From Deltaproteobacteria bacterium (GTDB lineage Bacteria; Desulfobacterota; Dissulfuribacteria; Dissulfuribacterales; UBA3076): a DNA stretch of 12,233 nt. The stretch covers positions 1-12,233 of the forward strand of contig JAUWHV010000006.1 in the NCBI GenBank assembly GCA_030605675.1, written 5' to 3'. The position numbers and the translations under genes were made by a program. Positions 6,369 to 12,068 of this stretch are shown here, one piece after another (the first letter of the stretch is position 1; each line of letters opens with the position of its first letter). The notes below the pieces were generated by a model, which worked only from the letters and a program-made list of their open reading frames with translations, was not told the DNA's origin and did no database searches.

Positions 6369-6950
6369 ATGGCAGAGATTAGAAGCGCTATGGAAATCGC
6401 TATGGAAAAGGCGGATCGCCTGGGACGTGCTACCAAGGAAGAGTTGGAGACTGAGAAGTGGCTGGATCATGGCCACCGGATAGTTGCCAGGTATATGCAA
6501 GGTGAAATTGAGGAACTTAAAGCAAGCCTCAGTGATATTTCCGGGAATGAGATGCCACTGGTATTAAAGGGGGCCACTGAAATACTGTTGAGGAATATTG
6601 TTTTACCAAGGGATAAAGACCAGTGGCCGGGCATTAAAAAGGCCTTGAGTGGTTTTGTGGAGCTAAAAGGAAGTCCGGCAAATCAGATTATTCCTCGTAT
6701 CGAGCAATTGCTGGAAAGTTATGAGCAGACTCGCAATCAATATCACGAACAGTTAAAAATGCATATGCAAAACCAGCTTGGTGGAATAAAGCAGGCCATT
6801 TCACAACAGTATGGTACGGCTATAGCCAGCGAGATAGATGTTAATTCATTGCCTGAATTTCAAAAGGAGTGGTCTCGGATATCTTCTGAAATCAATGATC
6901 AATTTGAGCAACAGTTGATTCCTCTCAAGGCCCACTTGAAGGAACTATAG
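6369..6950 (+). CDS. uncharacterised all-helical protein
   Basis: A 193-residue soluble protein, predicted almost entirely helical, with no signal peptide or membrane segment when read from ATG 6369. I prefer this start because AGGAG is ten bases upstream and the conserved-looking text begins MAEIRSAMEIAMEKADRLG; the longer GTG frame from 6303 crosses the upstream repeat. The first third (EKWLDHGHRIVARYMQGEIEELKASL) and a Gln-rich coiled coil at about 120-190 are the main landmarks. It vaguely resembles a family of short helical proteins in Desulfobacterota (perhaps DUF6657), but I am not sure. It precedes larB by 66 bases without a visible terminator, so co-transcription is possible. Confidence 0.75.
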   Translation: MAEIRSAMEIAMEKADRLGRATKEELETEKWLDHGHRIVARYMQGEIEELKASLSDISGNEMPLVLKGATEILLRNIVLPRDKDQWPGIKKALSGFVELKGSPANQIIPRIEQLLESYEQTRNQYHEQLKMHMQNQLGGIKQAISQQYGTAIASEIDVNSLPEFQKEWSRISSEINDQFEQQLIPLKAHLKEL

Positions 6951-7016
6951 GTTACACCTCATAAATCATACAGCATATTCATAAGTTAATAACAAATCTT
7001 AAACCAATTTATTTTC

Positions 7017-7772
7017 ATGAATGAGACAAAGCTCCGGGAGCTACTGGAGAAAATAAGGGCGGGCGATCTATCTGTAAACCTGGGAATAGAGGCCCTTAAA
7101 AAACTCCCTTTTGAGGACCTGGGCTGGGCCTGTCTTGATCACCACAGACACATCAGAGAGGGGTTTCCAGAGGTCGTTTACGGACCCGGGAAGACATGTG
7201 AACAATTAGTAGGCATTGTTTCCAAGCTGATTTCTGTTGGCGGGCCGGTACTTGTGACACGGGTATCAGAGGAACAATCAGAGAGTGTTGTTCAGGCTAT
7301 ACCGGAGATAGAATTTCACCCAATACCCAAATCACTGACCTGGTCGGGAAAAATTTCCAGGCCCAGGCCGTCAAATAAAGGAACTGTCCTGGTGATTTCA
7401 GCCGGTACGGCTGACCTGCCCGTTGCAGAGGAAGCCTGTCTGACCCTGGAGCTTATGGGACATCCTTTTAAACGAATCTATGATGTAGGAGTGGCTGGTA
7501 TTCACAGATTACTTGATCATCTGGATGAATTACGCCAGGCCAGTGTCATAATAGCTGTGGCGGGGATGGATGGCGTATTGCCGAGCCTTCTTGGGGGTAT
7601 TGTCAGTGTCCCTGTGGTGGCAGTCCCTTCCAGTACGGGCTATGGGGCCAATTTCCAGGGTCTCGCTCCGTTGCTTACCATGCTTAATTCCTGTGCCACA
7701 GGGGTTGCAGTGGTAAACATAGACAACGGCTTTGGCGCAGGGGCCTTTGCAGCCATGATAAATCGAGCTTGA
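7017..7772 (+). CDS. larB: LarB, nickel-pincer cofactor biosynthesis (P2CMN synthase)
   Basis: A 251-residue LarB. The known enzyme carboxylates and hydrolyses nicotinic acid adenine dinucleotide, the first step toward the nickel-pincer nucleotide of lactate racemase-type enzymes, and shares the AIR-carboxylase (PurE-like) fold. Diagnostic text: RHIREGFPEVVYGPGKT (44-60), ISAGTADLPVAEEA (127-140), GMDGVLPSLLGGIVSVPVVAVPSSTGYG (183-210 region), and NSCATGVAVVNIDNGFGAG (224-242) with the cysteine (C226) expected to contact the nicotinate ring. Length and N-terminus match the family, although no strong ribosome-binding site precedes the ATG. LarC and a LarA-type racemase are absent from the window; a LarE-like gene lies 2.3 kb downstream in another operon. 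Confidence 0.93.
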   Translation: MNETKLRELLEKIRAGDLSVNLGIEALKKLPFEDLGWACLDHHRHIREGFPEVVYGPGKTCEQLVGIVSKLISVGGPVLVTRVSEEQSESVVQAIPEIEFHPIPKSLTWSGKISRPRPSNKGTVLVISAGTADLPVAEEACLTLELMGHPFKRIYDVGVAGIHRLLDHLDELRQASVIIAVAGMDGVLPSLLGGIVSVPVVAVPSSTGYGANFQGLAPLLTMLNSCATGVAVVNIDNGFGAGAFAAMINRA

Positions 7773-7796
7773 AGCTCTGAGGTTATTCCCTTTTTT

Positions 7797-7824
7797 AATT
7801 CAAAATTTAGAATTCAAAATTGTG
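7797..7824 (+). repeat. 14-base direct repeat (AATTCAAAATT units)
   Basis: AATTCAAAATTTAG at 7797-7810 is followed by AATTCAAAATTGTG at 7811-7824, eleven leading bases identical. The 14-base period is twice the 7-base period seen in other gaps. It overlaps the start of the hairpin at 7822 by three bases. Confidence 0.5.
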
Positions 7825-7850
7825 TCTGAACGGATTTTTCGTTCAGGCAC
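7822..7850. terminator. hairpin between larB and the arginine-rich microgene
   Basis: GTGTCTGAACG (7822-7832) pairs over 11 positions, one of them G-U, with CGTTCAGGCAC (7840-7850) around a GATTTTT loop. On the minus strand it is followed by a fairly T-rich run (AATTTTGAATTC), so it fits best as the terminator of the minus-strand microgene. It could also stop larB transcription coming from the left, although no U tract follows on that strand. Confidence 0.5.
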
Positions 7851-7876
7851 TAATTACATGGGGTAGGGTAGGGGTA

Positions 7877-7990
7877 TTACGAATCAGATGGAGGCAGCAG
7901 TCCTTTAGCCCGCAACTTACGTCGTTTTTCGCGTCTTTTACGTCTTCTTTCTATTTCTCTACGCCTTTCGATCTTTTTGTGCCTGGACAT
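7877..7990 (-). CDS. 37-residue arginine-rich microprotein
   Basis: A short open frame reading MSRHKKIERRREIERRR and onward, ending KGLLPPSDS. Twelve Arg and six Lys in 37 residues make it strongly basic, predicted as one helix with a Pro-containing tail. AGGAG lies five bases before the ATG. A promoter-like pair sits just upstream and a hairpin follows the stop, so every element of a small transcription unit is present. The Arg residues use AGG, AGA, CGT, CGC, CGA and CGG, which argues for selection on protein rather than a simple DNA repeat. Function is unknown; binding to RNA, ribosome or DNA is a reasonable guess from charge alone. No start inside another gene competes with it. Confidence 0.65.
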   Translation of the reverse strand: MSRHKKIERRREIERRRKRREKRRKLRAKGLLPPSDS

Positions 7991-8024
7991 TTGATCTCCT
8001 CATTACAAAAAATTTAATGCGTCA

Positions 8025-8053
8025 CTCATAAGGGATTGCATAAAATAAGTCAA
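8025..8053 (-). promoter_or_regulatory. candidate promoter of the arginine-rich microgene
   Basis: On the minus strand TTGACT (8053-8048, 5 of 6 to consensus) is followed after 17 bases by TATGAG (8030-8025, 4 of 6). Transcription would begin near 8018, giving a leader of about 28 bases before the microprotein start. Confidence 0.45.
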
Positions 8054-8172
8054 TAGTGCCTCTTGCAAAGTCACAAAGTTTGAGTATGTAGGCATTGGAG
8101 CCGGATTCAGGACTTGCAATGATATTTGCCGTGTCATAAGATGTGTTTGTCGACTTTTCCCATTTACCGCCC

Positions 8173-8200
8173 TTGAGAAAGGGTATAGGGGATTTATTGT
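8173..8200 (+). promoter_or_regulatory. weak candidate promoter of the CBS-DUF39-LarE-like operon
   Basis: TTGAGA (8173-8178) lies 16 bases before TATTGT (8195-8200), about 28 bases upstream of the CBS gene start. A small hairpin, CCCTT with a GAGA loop and AAGGG (8170-8182), overlaps the -35 box. No known SAM, SAH or other sulfur-amino-acid riboswitch was recognised in 8018-8227. Confidence 0.25.
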
Positions 8201-8227
8201 TACGATGTTTTTTTGAGTGAGGGAATA

Positions 8228-8830
8228 ATGAAAGTCAAAAACTGGATGGCCAAAGACATAATAACCATCAGCCCTCAGGCCTCCATCAGTGCAGCTGTAA
8301 AGCTAATGCACCAGCATTCCATAAGGCATTTGCCTGTTGTAGAAGATGATTCAATGCAAGGGCTGGTTACTGAAAGCAACTTGCGACAATATTTTTTCCC
8401 CTCAATGGTTCACGAACTCTCCACTTCAGACGTTATGATAGTGAATCCTATTACCGTGGATCCCAATGCCAGTATTGATTCTGCCGCACAGTTGATCTAC
8501 AAATACAAGATCGGTGGCTTACCTGTTCTTGAAAAAAGACGATTGATTGGAATACTCACCATCACTGATATACTTGCAGCCTTTATAGAGCTCTTTGGGC
8601 TTTTGAAGGAAAGCTGTCGGCTGGATATCATTCTATCTGAAAAAGGCGGGACGCTTGATGATGTGCTTCGATTGATTCGTGAGATGGGGGGAAAGGTAAT
8701 TAGTGTAGGGGTAGAAGCGCAGACATCCAAAAAAAAGATCTATTATATCAGGCTGGAAAAAGGAGACCTGTCGGCCATTGTCCAGGCACTAGAGGATGAA
8801 GACCACAAGGTAGTTTCTATACTGGACTGA
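8228..8830 (+). CDS. tandem-CBS protein with C-terminal ACT-like region (AcuB type)
   Basis: A 200-residue cytosolic sensor-like protein. CBS domain 1 spans about residues 1-55 (MKVKNWMAKDIITISPQASI through GLVTESNL) and CBS domain 2 about 66-118 (VMIVNPITVDPNASI through LIGILTITDIL). Residues 125-200 look like an ACT-type ligand-binding fold, as in AcuB-like proteins. CBS pairs bind adenine nucleotides such as AMP, ATP or SAM. ATG 8228 is chosen over the upstream TTG because GAGGG precedes it by four bases. It lies 20 bases before the DUF39 gene. In methanogens the DUF39 enzyme carries CBS domains in the same chain, so this gene is plausibly the detached regulatory half of the enzyme. Confidence 0.88.
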   Translation: MKVKNWMAKDIITISPQASISAAVKLMHQHSIRHLPVVEDDSMQGLVTESNLRQYFFPSMVHELSTSDVMIVNPITVDPNASIDSAAQLIYKYKIGGLPVLEKRRLIGILTITDILAAFIELFGLLKESCRLDIILSEKGGTLDDVLRLIREMGGKVISVGVEAQTSKKKIYYIRLEKGDLSAIVQALEDEDHKVVSILD

Positions 8831-8850
8831 AACAGCTACGGAATTTGAGC

Positions 8851-10029
8851 ATGGCTCACTATCAAGTCAATAAAACTTTTCAAGAAATAAATGAAAAGAT
8901 CCGATCAGGGAAAGCAGTGGTAGTTACTGCCGAGGATATGATCGGCATTGTCCGGAAACATGGGGAAGTTGAGGCAGCAAGAAAGGTAGACGTTGTGACT
9001 ACCGGTACTTTTTCCCCGATGTGTTCTTCAGGGGCTTTCATCAACCTCGGGCCCTGTGTGCCTGGGATAAAGGCCGCCAAAGTATGGCTTAACGGCGTGC
9101 CGGCTTATGCCGGCCTTGCCGCACTGGATGTGTATTTAGGGGCTACAGAACCTCGCCACAACGACCCTCTCAACAATGTCTATCCTGGTGAGTTTCTCTA
9201 CGGGGGCGGACATGTAATACAGGATTTAGTGGCCGGCAAGTCAATAAATTTGACAGCCGAGTCTTACGGGACCCATTGTTATCCAAGCCGGTGCTTAGAT
9301 AAAAAAGTCACCCTTGCGGATTTGCCTTTTGCCCGGCTTTGTAATCCTAGAAATTCATTCCAGAATTATAACTGTGCAGTAAATGTTACCAAAAGAACCG
9401 TTTATACATACATGGGCACTTTGCGACCAAGGCTTGGCAATGCTAATTACTGCACTTCCGGGCAGTTGAGTCCTTTACTGAATGATACATACTATCAAAC
9501 TATCGGTACCGGTACGCGCATCTTCTTGGGTGGCGGGCCGGGTTATGTGCTTTCTGCCGGGACCCAGCATAATCCTGATATTCCTCGAAATGAAAAAGGC
9601 CTGCCGCGTAAACCCGCAGGCACTCTTATGGTCACCGGTGATCTCAAACAGATGCACAATCGGTGGTTAGTGGGCGTGAGTATCCTCGGTTACGGCTGTT
9701 CCCTTGCTGTAGGGCTCGGAGTACCAATACCCATTCTTAACGAAGAGATGGCCATGCGAACAGCTATATCCGATGAGGATATTGTAACCCAAGTAGTAGA
9801 TTACGGTCATGATTATCCCCTGGGAAAAAGCACTTGCCTTACGGAAATCACTTATGCACAATTAAGAAGCGGCACCATAAAGATAGGAGGGAAAGACGTC
9901 CCGACCGCTCCTCTGTCCAGCTATGTCAGGGCACGGGAGATTGCGGAAATACTCAAAAAATGGATTAGTGAGGGCCGATTTGTACTTGGAGAGCCTCAGG
10001 AACTCTTGCCAACCGAAAACAAAATTTGA
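8851..10029 (+). CDS. DUF39 homocysteine biosynthesis enzyme (aspartate-semialdehyde sulfurtransferase family)
   Basis: A 392-residue protein of the HcyBio/DUF39 family (COG1900). Its methanogen relative MA1821 is needed to make homocysteine from aspartate semialdehyde with sulfide-derived sulfur, bypassing O-acyl-homoserine. Two conserved cysteine sites of the family appear: FSPMCSSGAFINLG (C58 from ATG 8851) and YGTHCYPSRC (C143, C148). Other landmarks are TIGTGTRIFLGGGPGYVLSAGTQH (about 217-240) and SILGYGCSLAVGLGVPIPI (277-295). ATG 8851 is preferred to TTG 8845, being farther from the weak GGA upstream. It lacks the CBS domains fused in methanogen versions, supplied here by the upstream gene. 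No NIL/4Fe-4S ferredoxin partner is seen in the window. The downstream LarE-like gene overlaps by four bases and may provide sulfur. Confidence 0.9.
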   Translation: MAHYQVNKTFQEINEKIRSGKAVVVTAEDMIGIVRKHGEVEAARKVDVVTTGTFSPMCSSGAFINLGPCVPGIKAAKVWLNGVPAYAGLAALDVYLGATEPRHNDPLNNVYPGEFLYGGGHVIQDLVAGKSINLTAESYGTHCYPSRCLDKKVTLADLPFARLCNPRNSFQNYNCAVNVTKRTVYTYMGTLRPRLGNANYCTSGQLSPLLNDTYYQTIGTGTRIFLGGGPGYVLSAGTQHNPDIPRNEKGLPRKPAGTLMVTGDLKQMHNRWLVGVSILGYGCSLAVGLGVPIPILNEEMAMRTAISDEDIVTQVVDYGHDYPLGKSTCLTEITYAQLRSGTIKIGGKDVPTAPLSSYVRAREIAEILKKWISEGRFVLGEPQELLPTENKI

Positions 10030-10706
10030 TCAACAAATCAAGCAGCTCTGAATTATTGATAGAATACCTGAGTAGCATGAAGGGCGGGGTCGGCATTGCT
10101 TTTTCAGGTGGAGTGGACAGTACCTATCTGCTGAGAATGGCGAGGGACGCATGTCCTGGGCAGGTTGTTCCCTTTCTCCTCGTATCGCCTTTTTTGTCCG
10201 GAAAGGAGCGAAAATGGGCACATAGCATTGCTGATGAAATCGGCCTACCGCTCAGGGAAGTGCCCTGGTATCCCTTTGATTTCCATTGTATATGGGAAAA
10301 TGGGAGTAACAGATGCTATTATTGCAAGTATGCAATGTACCATGAACTATGGTCAGTTTGTCGAGAACATGGAATTTCGAATCTGCTGGACGGGACCCAG
10401 TTGGATGATCTTAATAGCGATAGACCGGGCCTCAAGGCAATACACGAACTTTCAGTAAAAATACCTTTGGTATATTGTAATCTGAATAAAAATAATATAA
10501 GGAGATTGAGTGCTAAGCTATGTCTGCCGACATGGGACCGGCCCAGTCAGTCATGCCTTGCGACCAGAGTAGTCACTGGAACTTTTATTACAAAAAATTT
10601 AATTAAAAAGATAGAATCTGCCGAAGAGTTGCTAACGGACATGCAGATGGAGAATACAAACGAAAATCCAAGGCTTTTTACAGAACATCGGATTTCACTA
10701 TTTTGA
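10026..10706 (+). CDS. LarE-like PP-loop ATP-dependent sulfur transferase, short C-terminus
   Basis: A 226-residue PP-loop ATPase. The adenylation loop SGGVDSTYLL is at 27-36, NRCYYCK at 95-101, DGTQLDDLNSDRPG at 122-135, and RPSQSCLATR at 172-181. LarE adenylates its substrate and donates sulfur from a cysteine in this last motif; three cysteines here (C97, C100, C177) resemble LarE versions that carry a [4Fe-4S] cluster. LarE proteins are usually about 270 residues. This one stops after the helix that follows RPSQSC and ends in an atypical tail (NENPRLFTEHRISLF). TTG 10026 is taken as start because it keeps the N-terminal helix and overlaps the DUF39 stop. Its place in the operon suggests a role in homocysteine sulfur supply rather than lactate racemisation. 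Confidence 0.82.
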   Translation: MINKSSSSELLIEYLSSMKGGVGIAFSGGVDSTYLLRMARDACPGQVVPFLLVSPFLSGKERKWAHSIADEIGLPLREVPWYPFDFHCIWENGSNRCYYCKYAMYHELWSVCREHGISNLLDGTQLDDLNSDRPGLKAIHELSVKIPLVYCNLNKNNIRRLSAKLCLPTWDRPSQSCLATRVVTGTFITKNLIKKIESAEELLTDMQMENTNENPRLFTEHRISLF

Positions 10707-10752
10707 TGTAATGTCTAAAGAATAACATAAAATAATATAAATGGAGGGTAAC

Positions 10753-11025
10753 ATGAACAAGGGACAACTCGTAGATCGTATGGCAAAGTCATCCGGCATT
10801 TTCAAAACTGCTGCAGACAAGGCACTAAATGGATTTATGGAAGCCGTCACTGATGCACTCAATGCAGGAGAGAAGGTGACCCTGGTAGGTTTTGGGACCT
10901 TTTCCGTAACTGAGAGGAAGGCTCGTACAGGTCGCAATCCGCGCACAGGAAAGCCCATGGAAATTCCTGCCAAGAAAGTAGTAAAATTCAGGCCCGGGAC
11001 AAAGCTGTCCGAATCAGTGGAATAA
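10753..11025 (+). CDS. HU-family DNA-binding protein
   Basis: A 90-residue histone-like protein, exactly the usual HU length. It begins MNKGQLVDRMAKSSGI, has the turn and arm region GEKVTLVGFGTFSVTERKAR (44-63) and the minor-groove arm RNPRTGKPMEIPAKKVVKFRPG (66-87), with the proline of the arm tip (P68, in RNPRTG) conserved. HU bends and compacts DNA and assists recombination and replication. GGAGG ends five bases before the ATG. It lies 46 bases after the LarE-like gene; an AT-rich stretch at 10720-10740 might contain its own promoter. Terminator-like hairpins follow. Confidence 0.95.
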   Translation: MNKGQLVDRMAKSSGIFKTAADKALNGFMEAVTDALNAGEKVTLVGFGTFSVTERKARTGRNPRTGKPMEIPAKKVVKFRPGTKLSESVE

Positions 11026-11078
11026 AAGGCGCTCACGCCGAGTACAAACAGTAAAAGAAGGTGACTGTTGCGATTAAG

Positions 11079-11120
11079 CTGGCTATATCAGCCAGAAAGG
11101 TAGTAGTGGCTGGTTTTTAC
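11079..11120 (+). terminator. terminator-like hairpin with competing upstream stem, after HU
   Basis: CAGCCA (11089-11094) pairs with TGGCTG (11107-11112), followed by GTTTTTACTTTTT. The same segment can instead pair backwards with CTGGCT (11079-11084), which would dissolve the terminator. It is most simply the HU terminator; the alternative pairing looks like an attenuator but no regulated gene is obvious. Confidence 0.55.
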
Positions 11121-11127
11121 TTTTTGA

Positions 11128-11304
11128 GTCCGGCAAACTTTTTCGGCATATAAATACTCAGTCAAGATATATTCGGACGTCCTTGAACATATCCACAGTG
11201 ACAGACTCGGGGTACTAAAAAGATATCCCGTGTTCAGGTATAGTTCGCCTACGATCAAAACATACGAATTCTGGAATAAGACCGTGGATGAGCCAAAAAA
11301 ATAA
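11128..11304 (+). pseudogene. start-less 3' gene fragment
   Basis: A 58-codon open frame runs from just after a TGA to TAA at 11302-11304 without an ATG or a usable early GTG/TTG. Its text, for example LGVLKRYPVFRYSSPTIKTY followed by EFWNKTVDEPKK, has the look of a real protein C-terminus with varied composition. I do not recognise the family. The most likely reading is the tail of a gene whose 5' part was lost when the sequence to the left was rearranged; a chance open frame is the alternative. Confidence 0.35.
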
Positions 11305-11319
11305 TTAATTGGCTCATCC
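11286..11319. repeat. 11-base perfect inverted repeat
   Basis: GGATGAGCCAA (11286-11296) and TTGGCTCATCC (11309-11319) flank a 12-base AT-rich spacer. The stop codon of the start-less frame lies inside it. It resembles a terminator stem but lacks a following T run on either strand. GGCTCA (11311-11316) can also pair with TGAGCC at 11342-11347. Confidence 0.6.
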
Positions 11320-11440
11320 CAATCTTACCTCTGTCGTCGTACTGAGCCTTCACGCCTGTCAAGGTTTTTCCTGGTAGCTAAAGGCAATAGTATCTTCCAT
11401 GGCTATACCTGCGAGATGAAATTGTAATAACGTACAAAAT

Positions 11441-11468
11441 TCAAGACATTGTGTGTTTTTGCCGATCA
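11441..11468 (+). promoter_or_regulatory. possible sigma-28 (FliA) promoter for flgM
   Basis: GCCGATCA at 11461-11468 matches the flagellar sigma-28 -10 element GCCGATAA at seven of eight positions. Upstream TCAAGACA (11441-11448) is only a partial match to TAAAGTTT, with a 12-base spacer. flgM, the anti-sigma-28 gene, starts about 110 bases downstream, so the assignment fits biologically but the -35 is weak. Confidence 0.3.
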
Positions 11469-11583
11469 TAATAATAAGATATAGTTTCTTGCAAAATTTA
11501 TGGATTTTTTTTGACTGCAAGGTGCAAAAAAGAAAAAGCGCGGTGCGTACTTAGAAAGGTTTATTGATCAGGAGCTTCTAGAC

Positions 11584-11790
11584 ATGAAAAAATCGAATTC
11601 AGCAGATAAAGATAAGCTGTCTTCCGGCTCTCGATTATTGCAGAAGGTGAATGAAGCAATGAATATTCCAGACCCTGAACGGGCTGCCACGATACAATTA
11701 TTGAAGGAACAGGTACAGAAGGGTACTTATAAAGTAGACGCTGATAAGGTCGCACAGAGCATGCTGAAGGATCTTATAAAGGATTTATGA
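11584..11790 (+). CDS. flgM: FlgM, anti-sigma-28 factor
   Basis: A 68-residue FlgM. The protein binds sigma-28 (FliA) and holds late flagellar genes off until the hook-basal body is complete and FlgM is exported. The C-terminal family signature is clear: ATIQLLKEQVQKGTYKVDADKVAQSMLKDLI at about 35-65. The N-terminal third is polar and low in structure, as expected for an export-competent chaperone-like protein. It is shorter than enterobacterial FlgM (97 residues). AGGAG lies eight bases before the ATG. No other flagellar gene is visible in the window, so flgM stands apart from the rest of its regulon here. Confidence 0.88.
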   Translation: MKKSNSADKDKLSSGSRLLQKVNEAMNIPDPERAATIQLLKEQVQKGTYKVDADKVAQSMLKDLIKDL

Positions 11791-12068
11791 TAAACCAATA
11801 GCTCCAAACCTCACAATTTTTCCGCAAAAGCCAAAACCACGAATAACATAGGCTCAACAGATTTTCAGATTAAAAGACACCGGAAGGCAGGAGGCAATTT
11901 TTTCCCCGTTATTGCTAATGTCGCATAAGATATATTATGTAAAATAAAGCATCCTTCATGTTATTGATCTTGTACTTTGGCAGTGAAATTTGAAATTGGG
12001 AACTTGAAATTGGAAAAATATAAAAGATGTAGATGCGTTACCTAATTTCTAATTTCTAATTTCCAGTT
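11791..12068. other. non-coding spacer holding the dif-like site and an inverted repeat array
   Basis: No reading frame of interest was seen between flgM and the fragment at the right edge. The recognisable contents are the dif-like site and the facing period-7 arrays. No clear terminator follows flgM. Confidence 0.6.
11918..11945 (+). other. dif: dif-like XerC/XerD recombination site
   Basis: A 28-base site with the layout of bacterial dif. The left arm ATGTCGCATAA matches the proteobacterial XerC arm RNTKCGCATAA at 10 of 11 positions. The centre GATATA has the usual six bases (consensus TGTATA). The right arm TTATGTAAAAT matches the XerD arm TTATGTTAAAT at 10 of 11. CATAA and TTATG form the inverted core. 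dif is where XerC/XerD, activated by FtsK, resolve chromosome dimers at the replication terminus. The site is intergenic, 127 bases after flgM. It could alternatively be a dif-mimic of an integrated element, but no integrative phage genes are near. Confidence 0.75.

Larger units (their letters stand above)
11026..11583. other. hairpin-rich spacer between HU and flgM
   Basis: No intact gene was found in these 558 bases. The interval holds three small hairpins and a terminator-like element after HU (11029-11120), a start-less reading frame (11128-11304), a long inverted repeat at 11286-11319 that competes with TGAGCC at 11342-11347, a possible structured leader at 11348-11420 and a sigma-28-like box before flgM. 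On the minus strand a 36-codon open frame (about 11467-11357) has no ribosome-binding site and is not called. Confidence 0.6.

Noticed and set aside
7860..7876. G-quadruplex or telomere-like GGGTA run
   Set aside because: Only three G runs are present, so a standard intramolecular quadruplex is not supported; the KOPS-like reading is kept instead.
7820..8017. Plus-strand 65-codon frame across the microgene
   Set aside because: It begins inside the hairpin and lies antisense to the better supported arginine-rich microgene; its text is low in protein character.
8018..8227. SAM- or SAH-type riboswitch upstream of the homocysteine operon
   Set aside because: I looked for the conserved core elements because the operon would justify one, and found none.
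11357..11467. Minus-strand 36-codon frame beginning MIGKNTQCLEFC
   Set aside because: No ribosome-binding site and it overlaps the structured-looking flgM leader; it may be an accidental translation of a conserved RNA.
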